Source: Liolophura sinensis (lineage: Eukaryota; Mollusca; Polyplacophora; Chitonida; Chitonidae). Taken from it: DNA of 64,000 nt. The position numbers and the translations under genes were made by a program. Shown piece by piece: positions 33,668 through 46,369 of this stretch (position 1 is the stretch's first letter; every line of letters starts with the position of its first letter). The notes under the pieces were generated by a model. That model was not told where the DNA came from and did no database searches. It worked only from the letters and a program-made list of their open reading frames with translations. The stretch spans positions 11,031,608 through 11,095,607 of the forward strand of contig NC_088299.1 of the NCBI RefSeq assembly GCF_032854445.1, given 5' to 3'.

Positions 33668-33715
33668 GAAAGAAAAATCTAATAGAACATTTTAGAGGCA
33701 AGCAGAATAATTTCA

Positions 33716-33880
33716 TTTATTTATTTGTTTGATTGGTTTGTTTTTTACGCTGCGTTCAAGAATGTTTCACCTATGTGATATCGGCCAATGTTTTGGCGGG
33801 ATAGACCAAGCAAACCGGAAGACCATCCGAAAGTTGCTGCGGCACTTCCCACATATAAAACCAGAGAGAATAAAGTCGTA
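33716..33880 (-). mobile_element. V-SINE 3' fragment, diverged
   Basis: Inverted tail with an expanded T-rich end (tttgtttgattggtttgttt, ttttacgctgcgttcaagaa), body to cacttcccacatataaaacc. Confidence 0.75.
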
Positions 33881-35924
33881 TATCTAAGTACAGCTCGGTG
33901 ATACGGCCTATAATACTATATATACGCTTAAATATAAGAATAAAATATTCTTATATACAAAAATTATAATACACAATTCTCTTGTATAAAACAAAAAAAT
34001 ATATTAAATATTTATCTTATTGAGGATTGAGGCTTTTATTGTGTCCGTTCATCTAGGCACAGATGTAGTATTAAACATTGTTACGTTTTCCTGTTGCTGA
34101 AGCGGAAATATACACATACCAAAAAACTGATACCATCCTGACATTACAGATTTAAAATGATATTAAAAATTAATACTGTTGCTGAAGTAAAATTAATACT
34201 GTTGCTGAAGTAAAGAAATATAAATTTTGTAGAAATCAAATGCAAAGTGAATTTCCTGTAATGATGTTTCTGACATTGCAAACATGAGTTGAAATTAAAA
34301 GTAAGCCTGTTATTTTATATTACTCTTGAGTTATATTAAACTGAAGCAAATAAAACCTTATAGTTTATGGGTGACTTTACTTCGGTATAGCAATGTTTCG
34401 AAGCTACGCCTTTATACATGAGTACAAGATTTGCTCCGAACTGAAGAGTAAAGGAGCAAAGATTGGTTATAAATTCTGACACACAGACCGTTTTGCTTCT
34501 TGATATACTATGAATTTCTGCAGTGTTATTTTGCTTCTAGTTAAAATATATCAGAATTTTGTCTATTTTGATACAACTGAAAACGTTTTGCCCAGTGATA
34601 CTACCCATCCTACTGGAGGTTATACGAAGGTATAAAAAATTCTCTGACTTCACTTCAAGAAACAACATATAAAACAATGGAAATCTAGGTAACGTGATTT
34701 TTTTGATATGCTGTAAAAAAAAGTGCAAGTTGCATATGGTGGTATGGCATGACATCCAGCCAAACTTACAGGATATGTATTTTTGCGAGGTTGAAATTGA
34801 CAATTTTACTACCCAAATAGTTAAACGGAAGTAGATATCTACCCATAATGCTTCCTGACATTGAAAGACGAAAACAGAAATCTGAAAGTTAGTAATTAAG
34901 AAACATTAAACTGAGGCAAAGAAATACAAACCTGTGGATTATCTAACACATGTGTGATCAGAACTGTTTATTCTGTGAGCAACGTTTTGGTATAGGTGCT
35001 AATGCTGTTATGCTAATGTATACGAGGTAATGTAATATTATGCCTGATAACGGTATTAGTGCTTAAACACAAACGTCGCTCACTGAATAAAAACAGTTGT
35101 GATCCATAAATTTGTTATGTTATCCCACTCAACTTCTAAATGTTCTTGAAGGGTAATATTTAAGATGCAATATCTGAACCAGGACATATAACTTGATTTA
35201 ACATTGATCCAAACTTCACAACTTGAAGGCTCGTTTTATTTGCAGACCAGGACGTAATACAGTTATATTTCAGCTGCTTGAATTAAGTAGTTGAACGACC
35301 GCTGTGTTTTAGCCGCTGCCGATTCGGACTGCCCTTCATGGTTTTAGCTTCGCGGGTAAGGGTAATATGTACATACACAGTATCATAAACTGATCTTGAT
35401 ATCACAGCGGTTTATTGGACATTTATCGGTTATTCGTCTGCTACAGTAGACCATTTCTTTCTTTGGAAATAACTGAAACCAGCAATATTTCTCCCTTAGA
35501 GGTTTACCTTGGGCACTGTGGTTTTCTAAACTCAGAAATCTGAACGCCATCGTATATGTGAAACATTCTAAATTTATTTCGTTACACAACAATTAAATAA
35601 ATACTTAAATAAATACTTAAATAAATAAGTAGCAAAATTTCTTGGTTTCGAATGCTTTTCATGGAATGTGTGAAAAAATTGCTCCGATGGCTCCCCGTCG
35701 TTAGAAAAAACCCTTTAGAAAAATAATTACTGAAAATCAAAATACATGAATGAGGAAAAAAGAGACAATTATTTTCGATTAAAATACCTCCTCCACCACA
35801 AAAACAAGAAACAAAAAAAAAACAAAAAAAAAACAGCATACACAAAAAACAAAGAGAACAAATCAAAAAAGACCATAAACAATGAAAAAAGAGATATGAA
35901 ACATTGTAAGACTTAAAAAAACTC
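33881..35924. other. AT-rich stretch with no recognised feature
   Basis: No coding frame, RNA or shared repeat was recognised apart from a short (aaat) run at 35593..35632 and an A-rich tract near 35812..35835. A short direct repeat (ttaatactgttgctgaagta) occurs twice around 34170..34215. Confidence 0.35.
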
Positions 35925-36105
35925 GAGGGGCCTCCGTGGAAAATGCGGTGGCTGTGAGTTCAAATCCAGCTGGAAAGGAAGCCAGCAGCCCGTGGATTGG
36001 TGTGGATTTCCCCCATGCTCTGCCTGGTTCCAGCCATAATGCTGACCGCCGTTGTATAAGTGAATTATTCGTGAGTGTGTTGTGAAACACCTATAACATA
36101 AGTTA
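35925..36105 (+). mobile_element. V-SINE, internally deleted
   Basis: Head ggggcctccgtggaaaatgc, then gtgagttcaaatccagctgg, body, and tail gtataagtgaattattcgtg. Part of the head is missing. Confidence 0.8.
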
Positions 36106-36245
36106 AAAAATAAATTAAAATCCTAGAAGACTTGACATAACATATCAAATTAATAATTACTGAGTGGAATAAAAAATTTAAAACAAATTATAACAATACA
36201 CGTAACAAAAATACTTGCGATGGATTCAAAATTGCAAAGGAGTCG

Positions 36246-36407
36246 TATAGTATAGTATAGTATAGTATAGTATAGTATAGAGTCGTATAATAAGAGTCGT
36301 ATAGTACAGAGTCGTATAGTAGAGTCGTATAGTAGAGTAGTATAGTATAGTATAGTATAGTATAGTATAGTATAGTACAGTACAGTACAGTACAGTACAG
36401 TATACTA
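36246..36407. repeat. Pentamer array (TATAG)n with TACAG variant
   Basis: Runs of tatag are interrupted by agtcg blocks; the last five to six units are tacag. The inverse pentamer (tatac) array lies at 37194..37256. Confidence 0.9.
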
Positions 36408-37057
36408 ATTGGTGACTGGTCCTTTCCGCCAAAACGGACCAATTGTCGATGCGTATGTTCCCGCGCGAATTTCGTTGAGGTCAGCGTTGGTGAAAAGTCC
36501 AAAGTGTTTAGCTTGTGTCTGAGACGTATCTCCAATATAAAAGTAGTAAACGGCGAGTGGGGATTCACCTGTATTGTGCGCGCTAGAGTGGGTCTCTGAT
36601 ATACCAACCTTGTTGGCGGACACAAACCGAAGGCTTTAAAAAAACAAAAAACAAATACAAAGTCGGAAGGATCGGTCCTTTGGCGACGCGAACTCGTCCC
36701 TCTCTGAAGACTCTCCGTCAGACTCTCCATGTGCTTGGCGTTGATGCCGCAGTGAATTACCCCGGCGACCAAACTCGCGCTGGTATTGTGCACATGTGTG
36801 GGTCATGACTTTTTGACGAGAGATGCGTCCACTAAAACTTTCGAGCCGTTTTTTACAAAGCGCTTGGAGGGATCCACTACTTTGAAAAAGGTGCCCCCTT
36901 CCTTCTGACGTGAGAGAACGGCGAATGGGAGAAAATCCAACGGGCTGTACCTGAACGATCCCCCCCCCCCTTTTTCCCCAGCATCTGTCTTTCTTGATCT
37001 GCTCCTCAGTTTTGGCGCAACGGAGCTGTTCAACCCAACTTTTCGCTCAGCTGTCAC
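36405..37057 (-). pseudogene. GC-rich coding-like remnant, family not recognised
   Basis: Three minus-strand frames follow one another with protein-like composition. The first (37057..36803) contains GGTFFKVVDPSKRFVKNGSK and VLVDASLVKKS. The second (about 36790..36640) contains NTSASLVAGVIHCGINAKHM and ESLTESLQRG. The third (about 36650..36405) contains ESPLAVYYFYIGDTSQTQ, AKHFGLFTNADLNEI and STIGPFWRKGPVTN. One frameshift between each would join them, suggesting a broken ORF of about 200 codons. GC content is clearly above the flanks. Upstream on the minus strand three CCAAT motifs occur (37086, 37142 and 37149 on the plus strand as attgg). I cannot assign a function; it may be a retrocopy, a mobile element ORF, or exons. 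Confidence 0.35.
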
Positions 37058-37193
37058 TCATTAATCCGTCCGCATGGCCTCCCATTGGAGGACGCGGCGT
37101 GGACGTCAACGAAATCCAAGCTGGACAATCCAACCCACCCCATTGGCCATTGGCGAGCCACAGGTCAACACTCAACTCTACTAGCCGACCAGA

Positions 37194-37256
37194 CAGTATA
37201 CTATAGTATACTATATTATACTATACTATACTATGCTATACTATACTATAGCATAC
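37194..37256. repeat. Pentamer array (TATAC)n
   Basis: About eleven imperfect units (tatac with one tatat and one tatgc). Complementary to the 36246..36407 array. Confidence 0.85.
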
Positions 37257-38394
37257 AGAGCTCGAATTCAACGACACATCAAGTTTGACTCAATCCGACG
37301 CAATCCGACAGTATACTACTTACAGGTATGCAAGAAAATACATTATATTGCTCAGTGGAGTTACATAATACATTTAAATTATCCAGTTAAAGCAATAATT
37401 TACTATTAAATTTTGTGCAAATTAAAAAGTTCAGACAAGTTGAAATATATTAGAGTATCAATTATATGTAAGTACATGTATATAAAGCAGCCCCCTGCAT
37501 TGTTGTTTAAGCAGCACTTTTTTGTAAATATGTCGATGTCGGATGCTGTTTATTGTCAAACAGAAATTGACATCTGACAGTTATAAGGCATTTCCTAACC
37601 AAATGTGGGCAGGGTGGAGGATAAAACTGGTTTGGGTCTTGACGACTTGAAAGGTATTCGAAAGGAAAGCTGAGCAGCTAAATATACCGATATCTTGATC
37701 TTTTTACGCAGGTTTCAAAGATCTCTTAACTACATGCATGTGAATGAAAACGAAAAATTCGACCTGACGTCACCCAATATTTATACTCTGGCAATAAAGT
37801 TCCAATATCTGAATTATTAAATTTTTTTATTTACATTAGAGAACAATAAAGGTAGAGCAGTCAAGATATTTGTGAGGTACCTGTGACCAACCCCTTAAAG
37901 CGATTATTGAGTAAAAATTCAAAATCTACGTATTATTTTTAGTTTTCGGGCATTCGGTAAACATAGTTTGTTTCTCTATCACAACCACAAACCGAATACA
38001 TTGCAAATGAATAAAAAACATGCCTCTGTCTTGTTCCGTGTAGCGCTGTTTCTATAAGCAACCATAAAGACAGATCCCGCCTAATTGCCCCGAAGTCATA
38101 CGTCTTCCTTGTCTGTGAGTTATGTCAGAGCATAACTTTGTGGAAACATCCTTGGAGATTCACAATTAGAACGGAAAAAGAACAACATGAGCTATATGTT
38201 AGCCACTTGCGAAAACATACCGTTGTCTTTTCTTAAACTGGTACCAGTTATTTGTTATTTGCTTACTTTCAATCCATTCAATAATCACACAGTGGGCAAA
38301 ATGTTATAGTAAACACCATACACGTGATGCGGATATAGGAATGACACATTTAAACCATGTACTGATCACGCATATTGGATATGTTACCCAACTG
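37257..38394. other. Unassigned AT-rich stretch
   Basis: No gene or shared repeat was recognised. Confidence 0.3.
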
Positions 38395-38580
38395 TCGACG
38401 ACAATTCATGTGTGCAGTTTAACGCTCGTTGAGGACAGCTTTTCTTCACCAACATGGCGTGCGTCTCTATTCGTCACATGTGGGAAAATTCGTCAGTGAC
38501 ATGCCAAAGACCCGTGGTTTACTCTGGCTTTCTCCACCCATAAAACTTACCGTCATCGTACATGTATAAGTCCATTATAT
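38395..38580 (+). mobile_element. SINE family B
   Basis: tgcagtttaacgctcgttga, tcaccaacatggcgtgcgtc, gacccgtggtttactctggc and tctccacccataaaactta, in the same order as the copy at 30150..30365. Confidence 0.5.
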
Positions 38581-40215
38581 GCTGTTCACCATTGCTTATA
38601 TTCTCAAGTTTAACAGGATACCTTTTTCAGCGGAATGATGACTTTGATCCGAGTCAGTTTTTTACCAAAATGTTACACATTTGCTCACAAATCGTCATTG
38701 CCATAAAAAGAGGAGAGTAATAACGGAGTAAGCAACATGCGCCCAAAATGCTGTTGGTGAGAAAGGCTCATATTTGCTTTTGTTGTTCTTGGGGTCTTGG
38801 AGCAACTAAGCTGCGCCCTTTCGTGTATTTTTACATGTTCGCTGGCAACCACTTGCTACCACCAATAAAATAGATGTCATAAGGGGTCGGAATCAGACGA
38901 CCTTTGCTGTATTTTGATTTTTTTCTCAGGGGTATGCTGTCGCGACGGCTTCGCCACATGTGTGGTAATATGCACTGTATTAACTGTGCTAACTTATGAA
39001 CGTTGAAAACTGTTTCTCAGCGTCGTAAACTGGCTGGTATTAAACTGCGATTTTCTAAGGTCACAGCGGTCAGTCAGGAAATTAAATTATGACGTCTACA
39101 AAGATAGCTGTCAAATTGACTCTGTGAACCCGAATGGGTTGTGCTAGTCCTGCCTTTCCAATAAATATGATAGTTATTTCCGAAAATATCTGTCCATTGG
39201 CAGAAGTGTGCATAAAATAAAGGGTTGTTAAGAGATATAAAATATGCCTCAAAATAACTCTCTACATTTTATAACCTGGTGTTTAAGTTTGTGCGTACTT
39301 AATAATATTTGACTATATATGACGTCGACCAGGTTCATGGGTGGCTGAAACAAAACGCCTGAATCAGGGCACAAGTTTGTATCGGCATCAGGTGATATCT
39401 GACTGTCGACATTTAAGTCTAGTTACCGGGCGTAAGGATAGAAACTTAATATTAACAGACTAGGATGAGGGAGGACAAATTAAGATGTGATGTGAGGTCA
39501 TTTTGAATAATTTATTGGTTTGTTTGATTGGTTATTGTTTAAGAAGCTGTTAGACAGATTATTCCAATGTATAGGATGTGTTTTCCATAAAACTTATCTG
39601 CGATTCTGCCTAGAACCCCGACAGTTATCTACTGAGGAAAGTATCTTAGTATTCTTCGTAAAAATTGGTATCTAATGAATAAATCCACAGAAGTATAAAT
39701 TCCACAAATAAAGTTTCAAAGGTCTCGTCTTTGCGAAAGGTCCATAAATAGGTGGGTCAATTTAAGATGGACTATCACGAACCCAGATCTACTAGACTTT
39801 TAAAGTGGCACTTTTTTTCTTACTCTTAGGGGCTTGACGCTGTACTAAAATATTTCACTTAACCGGCGGCAGTCCGCCATATGACAGGAGAAAGCAGAAG
39901 CATTAGGAATATAGTTGGCTGCTTAATATTGTCACAATGACTTTGAAAGCTGCATTAGGAGAACTCTTTAGCATTTCTCTTTCCAAGGTAAGTAGTGTGC
40001 GTGCGATGTGAAACGTGTTGACAACTGCTAAATGTGGCCATAACACGCCATTCCCACAAATATTTTGCCAAATTCACCTGCCAGGGTAAAAATCAGAAGC
40101 TAAGGATTATACAAGATGAAAGTACGTCCAGTTAAATGCAAAATCCAGACTGGTAGGCTTACAACCCGTGGATACTTAGACTGGTAATAAGTATTTAGTA
40201 TTCTGTGAGGCCTTA
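38581..40215. other. Mostly unassigned stretch with one SINE scrap
   Basis: A weak inverted V-SINE fragment lies at 39826..39905 (gcttgacgctgtactaaaat, atttcacttaaccggcggc). Otherwise nothing was recognised. Confidence 0.3.
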
Positions 40216-40351
40216 AGAGGGAAGGTCTGTCAGCAACCTGCGGATGGTCGTGGGTTTCCCCCGGGCTCTGCCCGGTTTCCTCCCACCATAATAATGGGCG
40301 CCGTCGTATAAGTGAAATATTCTTGAGCACAGTCAAATAATTAAATAAATA
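40216..40351 (+). mobile_element. V-SINE 3' half
   Basis: ggtctgtcagcaacctgcgg, cgtgggtttcccccgggctc and gtcgtataagtgaaatattc are well preserved; the head is absent. Confidence 0.9.
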
Positions 40352-41304
40352 ATATCTTGTGATAGTACGTATTAAAAATTGATTTCCAGTTCATTTTTTT
40401 CTTTTGACTTTTTTAACATTAACATCAACCTTGCATAGGCCCACACTTACAGACAGTACGAAACCGCAGACTGTCTGGTCAGATTTATTGCGGGAAAACC
40501 AGTCGTAAACTGTCACTTAGCCCACGCTGTTCACTTTGTTCATCATTTGAAGGTAAAAAATAACACTCTTTTTTTTCTTCTCTATATAATTTCTGCATCT
40601 TGGTTTACCTTGGAAATCTGGTGCGAACAAACAATGGCAAGACAGGTAAGGCTTGTTGGCTAGTCCGAGAGATGATCGATCTTGGGGAGAAGCCTGAGGA
40701 ATCCCCAGGGGAGGGGAGCCATCTGGTTTGTGCTAACATCGCTAAATAAGCAATTATAATTACCCACCTTGTACTAATGGCAAAACCTCGACGTGGCGAC
40801 CAGAATTCTCAGAGAGAAGAAATATGACAGATGTGTGTTATAATCATATACAGCAGATGGTCACTCACCTTGGCTGTGTGAGCAAAAGTGTCTCTCACTA
40901 GAGATCATTAGTCCATTACCGAGGAGGTATTTACTTTTTTCAAATTATGCCGTCGGTTGTTGAGCTGTGGTGCAAAGCCTGTAGATTTTGCCATACACTG
41001 GCGAGGCGCGGTGATTTCGCTCAAGTTCTGCATGATGTCCTGGGACCGGTTGCACAAACGTATCGTAATCCTAAGTTGATTGTAAATCAGTAGGATCAGG
41101 ATCGTAGCCTTAGCTTACATTCGACACACTCTTACACGAAGGGATTTAAGCTAGGATAATCTAACAATCAGAAATTTCAAATGGGTAAACCCTGTTGTAA
41201 ACCTTTACAATCGCCCCCAAATTAACATTAAGTATAAATACTTGTCTTAGATAAATTGTTAGTTAGTACTTTCGGACTGCTGAATTATTATGATGATTAC
41301 GTAT
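40352..41304. other. Unassigned non-coding stretch
   Basis: No coding frame or shared repeat was recognised. Confidence 0.3.
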
Positions 41305-41580
41305 GATGTAGCTTTGGCCGCCCAATGCTGAGAGCCTTCAGCCTGGAAGTCGGGAGAAATTAAACCACCGTCGGGTCATACCGAAGACTTTAAAAATTGT
41401 ACTTGTTACTGCCTCGCTTGGTGCTCAGCACGGAGAGCTTAGAACAATGAAACAGGACTGGTTGGCCGGGTGTCAGTATAATGTGACTGGTTGGGGTGTC
41501 ATGTCTGGTGTCTTCGGCATGTTACTTCAGTAGCGTCATGGGCTGAAAAATTGTTAAGTACAACGTAAAGCCCAAGGCAT
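41305..41580 (+). mobile_element. SINE family D
   Basis: It contains gtcataccgaagactttaaa, ctggttggccgggtgtcagt, tgtcatgtctggtgtcttcg and a tail atgggctgaaaaattgttaa, gtacaacgtaaagcccaagg. The tail is related to that of family C. Inverted copies lie at 19400 and about 49890. Confidence 0.6.
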
Positions 41581-41837
41581 ATGTACGTACACATACATAC
41601 AAACATACTTACATACACTATGATGTAGAACTCTTTTGAAAATGAAGGCAAAAAAATTTGTTAACTGGTACATTTTCCATTAATACAGTTCACCATTATG
41701 TACGAGTCAAAGTTACAATCACCTAACAAGCGGCGTAATTTAATTACTTTTACAATCGATTATTTTATTGTAGCTGCGATGTTTCTGTGCATGTGGGACC
41801 TGAACCGGTAAACATGTGGGTTATGTAATTCGCTTAC

Positions 41838-42335
41838 TGTCATATAAGAGAAATATTCTTGAATCCGTAAACCTGACAATCTTGTAAGTGAAAAACTCTT
41901 GAATCAATAAATCTTTCCGTCATATAAGTGAAATATTCCTGAATCCATAAACCTGACTCTCATGTAAGTGAAAAATTCCTGAATCCAAAAACCTGTCCGT
42001 AATGTAAGTGAAATTTTCCTGATTCCATAAACCTGACTGTCATATAAGTGAAATATTCCTAAATCCATAAACCTGTCCGTAATGTAAGTGAAATATTCCT
42101 GAATGCATAAACCCGACTGTCATGTAAGTGAGATATTCCTGAATTCATCAACCTGACACCCTTGTAAGTGAAATATTCCTGAATTCATCAACCTGACACC
42201 CTTGTAAGTGAAATATTCTTGAATCCATAAATCTTTCCGTTGTGTAAGTGAAATATTCCTGAATCCATAAACCTGAATGTCATGTAAGTGAAATATTCCT
42301 GAATCCATAAACCTGTCCGCTATGTAACTGAAATA
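41838..42335. repeat. Tandem array, 40-bp unit, about 12 copies, resembling the V-SINE tail
   Basis: Units read catgtaagtgaaatattcct, then gaatccataaacctgactgt. The first half matches the V-SINE 3' region (cgtcgtataagtgaaatattcttgagta) at most positions, and the first unit is the closest. This suggests amplification of a SINE 3' end. Confidence 0.85.
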
Positions 42336-43239
42336 TAGCGTTTAAAATATAGCATAAAATGTTAATAATAAAATAAAGAGGTTAAAACATGTTCACTTTA
42401 GCCTTGTATTGACTTTAGTCTGCACGGATAGCTGGTGTGTTGTACTATGTTATGATAGCACTGAGTACGACTTAAAGCACGTCTAGGGTGTACCGTGCAA
42501 ATTATAACAAACCTGCCATCTTTTTCACTTCAGCTTCGTTTCACCACAGAAAGGATTTTTTAGTGGCAGGTCCGTGCTTGGATCATGCTTATGTTCTTAT
42601 ACCGAATGACCTATTGGCTGTTTGTGTTGATTATCGATTCAAAGTATTTATTGTCTGTGTAAGAAAATGTAGGGCTGTTCAACGGATGTGAAAGTCGGCA
42701 AATTAATGGGAAGCGCTGGCGACAGTGTTGTATTTGTGATATAGTACGGACAAAGTGATTGATTACTTCTAATAGTTACGTCGCCTTCATCATTATGTCG
42801 GTGTTATCATGTCGATCTCTAATTGTAGTACGACAATCCCGGAATGGGAATATTCACCCTGCATAGACGCACTTGGGCATCGCCTTGAAGTTCCCCTGTC
42901 ACTTGACAACAAACAAGGTCAACTCAAGTATAATTTGTCAAATGCTGTTGTCAAGATTTAGACTGAATTGTGACAGCTTCACGTGGTGTTAAGTGCCTCT
43001 CCTATTATCGTACAAATAAGATAGGTACCAATGTTGAAAAAAAAAATAAAAGGCTTGTTTTCATTTTATTTAGAACAGTTCGGATGTTTGAAACATGGTT
43101 CTTCCTTTTTTTGGTTTCACGTTGGTTAGAAATTCATAAACATGTACTATTCTTTCTAACAATGAAGGAGCCGATCATTTCTATGCACCTCTTTCTTATA
43201 ACAAAGGTACCTAAAAAAGGTATCTCGATTTATGCCACC
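42336..43239. other. Unassigned non-coding stretch
   Basis: Two short plus frames (42488..42691, 42970..43242) have no family features. Confidence 0.3.
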
Positions 43240-43830
43240 TAAGTCATTGATTTGCCCCACACCTTGATTCACGTCAGCGTATGACTTCATTCACGTCGGC
43301 CCCCAGTTTGACTCACCGTCACCCAAGGCCTTTATTTATGCGACCCTTAGCCTCGATGTGCTTTATCCCACGACTTCACTGGCGCCATCCCAGTCGCTAA
43401 TTCACGCTACCCAATACCTGCTTACGCAGCCATCAGGCGCCTTGATTCACGTCTCCAAACACCTTAATTTATTTCTCCCAACGTCCTGCTACGAACGTCT
43501 AGATTCACACAACCTAACGCCTTGGATCACGCAACCTTCGCCAAGATTCATACAACCTAACCTCTTAAATCACACTATCTGTGCCTAAATTCACACCACC
43601 TAACGCCTTAAATCACGCCACCCGAGCCAATATTCACACCATAGAACGGCTTTAATAAAGCCACCTCCGTCTAGATGCAAGTCATCTTTGTCTAGATTCA
43701 CACGACCTCAGGAATTCAACCACACACCCCTACGTATATATACACATTACCTAACACCTTGAATCACACCACCTGCACCTTGCATCACAGCACCGAATGC
43801 ATGGAATCACGCCACCTGCGCCTAGATTCT
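43240..43830. repeat. Irregular tandem array, about 20/43-bp periodicity
   Basis: Alternating phrases of the type cctaacgccttaaatcacgc and gcctagattcacaccacc recur with changing spacing. The most regular part is 43500..43640. Confidence 0.7.
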
Positions 43831-44422
43831 GCTGAGTCTTCCTATTTTCTGCCTCGTCAAGTTAAACAGTCACTGAGGAATTTTTGTGTACAGATTTGTA
43901 CAGATATGAACAAAACAGATGCATAAACCTTGCCTTTTAAAATGCTGGTAAATCAGCAATAACGACTTTCAGTTTAAATGCAAAGACAGGCGGGCCCATA
44001 AAAACAAGGCTATAACCATAGAATCGGAGTGGCTTTGTTCTAGCACAGAGTTTATTTCCTCTCTGTTTTAGAATAATGGTCAACATGCCGCTGACAGACT
44101 GATATCGTCCACAGTTATAAGGCTAAAGGGCAGTCCTCAAGCCGCCCACTTCGATCTACTCCGTCATGGAAATTTCTGTTTATGCTTCAAGGCAGGCGAT
44201 AATCATCCGCTAACAAAACCATGCAGGCGTGCCAAGGAAAACCAATAGGCAAGCATTCAAAAACACAGTCGCGGCCAAATCAGTTGATTTTGTTTTCATG
44301 TGTACGTTTTTCTATGTTTAGCGTCAAAAATGTGTAAAAAGTCTTCTTTTTCTCTATTACATACTTATACATAGTGAACAGTGAACGGGTAGACTGGTGA
44401 CGCCAAAAATAAAATGCTAAGA
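43831..44422. other. Unassigned non-coding stretch
   Basis: No gene or shared repeat was recognised. Confidence 0.3.
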
Positions 44423-44688
44423 TTTATTTATTTATTTGATTGGTGTTTTACGCCGAACTCAAGAATATTTCACTTATACGACGGCGGCCAGCATTATGGT
44501 GGGTGGAAACCGGGCACAGCCCGGGGGAAACCCACGACCATCCGCAGGTTGCTGGCAGACCTTCCCACTTACGGCCGGAGAGGAAGGCAGCATGAGCTGG
44601 ACTTGAACTCACAGCGACCGCATTGGTGAGAGGCTCCTGGGTCATTACGCTGCGCTAGCGCGCTAACCGACTGAGTCACGGAGGCCCC
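44423..44688 (-). mobile_element. V-SINE, full length, best-preserved copy
   Basis: In reverse complement it starts ggggcctccgtgactcagtc, with A-box-like cagtcggttagcgcgc and B-box-like tgagttcaagtccagc. It continues through the body and ends in caccaatcaaataaataa. It serves here as the reference for the other copies. Frames over it (for example 44414..44629) are not genes. Confidence 0.95.
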
Positions 44689-44699
44689 TAAAATGCTAA

Positions 44700-44945
44700 G
44701 AACGTCACTGCATTTTTTGACCCAATTCTGAATAATCCATGGTACGCAGGAGCGTGTAAATCGCTCACATGTAAGCCTTTACACGAATTGTAGATAGAAT
44801 GAAACCGTAACTGAGTTAAAGTGACAAAGAGGCCGGATTTTATCCCTTACGTGTAACCATTTGCCAGCTACAGGCTTACATCACCCTGTCGTCTATGCTA
44901 TGGCGTTGTTCGTCATGTTGTAGTCTTTTGTACTAACATTTCGGC
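44700..44945 (+). repeat. Dispersed repeat family F
   Basis: It shares cactgcattttttgaccca, gcctttacacgaattgtaga, accgtaactgagttaaagtg and caccctgtcgtctatgct with 50735..51115. Confidence 0.6.
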
Positions 44946-45069
44946 AAGTGTCATGTATTGTCTTAAGATTTCCTTTATCTCCGATGACTTTCTTCCCTTG
45001 CAGATTGACATAAGAACCGAGACAAATCCGTGACATTTGTAAATTAACTTTACATTATCACATGTGGGA

Positions 45070-45215
45070 GTCCTCCATGGGAAGGTTTGCCAGCAACGTA
45101 TGGATGGTCTTGGGTTTTCCCCAGACCCGTTTTCTCCCACCATAATGCTGGCCTTCATGTTATAAGTAAAATATTCTTCAGTGCGGCGTGAAACTCCAGT
45201 AAAACAAAGAAAGAA
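45070..45215 (+). mobile_element. V-SINE 3' half
   Basis: gaaggtttgccagcaacgta, cccaccataatgctggcctt and a tail gcggcgtgaaactccagtaa. Confidence 0.8.
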
Positions 45216-46369
45216 ATAACATTTGGGGAAAGTAGCTGTTAACAACAATTGCTTTACCGTAAATGATATGAACATTTTTTCTCCGAATTAAGTGTCGGTT
45301 ATTTCTGAGAAAATGCCTGAAATTTAACATTTCCACGCCCATGACCCTGTTGCCGCGATGATGTTGTAGGAATAACAACTTGAAGAAATAGTTATGTAAT
45401 CTGTCGACAGGCCATGGTTTTGCTACATGAGTACATATTGCAATATTTTCATATGTGATATGTTATCTTAGTTTCATTAGATGACTGCTGACAACATGGT
45501 TTGAACGCTTTTGTATTTTCGCCATAGTATTAGGTGTAGGCTACCTTTCTTCATCGCGTCGAAATGACTAATCTTTCTCTGGCTGACAGGCCAATTTTTG
45601 CAATTTTTCGGCAAATGAATGCCGCATCTGGATGGTAAATACTGTATAATTTAGGCTGAAGTGGCATTTTAGACGCATGGTGTAAACCCCATTTTGTTAG
45701 ACATTATAACTAGACACTCTCACGCCACCTGCGTAGCGGCCAGTTATGTTCGGTGACAACATGTCATATTCTGCGAAATACCCTGTCCACAGTGATAACG
45801 GATGGGACGATTCAAAAATTCCATTACCTTTTAAGTTTTCAAGCTCTTAATAAAACATGGGGGACTGGGCGGAGACGTGTCAGTGAAAGAGCCCAAGGTC
45901 GTTACGTCTGCTATGGCATCAACCCTTCTCCCTCTGGTGACGTCCTACAGTCTTCCAGTTCTCGTATTCAGGCATTTATAGGTACTGTCCAGTTGCCATA
46001 AATTCTTTTATAAATGGATTCTGTAGTCCCCAGCCACGTGTACACGTCGACTTGAAAAGCAAGGAATAAATAAAGCAGTGGAGCATCACCTGCCCGATGG
46101 CGTAAATATATCATGCGTGGAGCAGATAAAAAAACCCGGCCGTATACCTTTAAGTGAATCGGCGAAGGCATAGCCTAAGAATGAAGGTTTAAGACAAGGA
46201 GTTTTCAAGTAGGAGTCGTTGTAGATTGCATAAATGCCGGCGAAATGTTCACTAAGTCAGTCATCGTGTGACATAAATATCCTTAACTGTATTTATGCTT
46301 TACCGTCATACTAAGATTTCTTATGCTCTACTCGGCGTCTGCTTGCCCGTGGTGATTAGCGTGCCAGCC
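45216..46369. other. Unassigned non-coding stretch
   Basis: Short frames on both strands without domain features; no shared repeat recognised. Confidence 0.3.

Noticed and set aside
33454-33716. Cys/Val-repeat frames on the minus strand
   Set aside because: They are translations of the (AC)n microsatellite.
36188-36432. Frames rich in Tyr-Thr-Ile-Leu-Tyr
   Set aside because: They are read-through of the TATAG pentamer array. Only the non-repetitive part upstream is kept, as a tentative remnant.
44414-44645. Short ORFs on both strands at 44.4 kb, and similar ones at 7773..8126, 46295..46629 and 62454..62849
   Set aside because: They lie within V-SINE copies and recur wherever a copy is intact.
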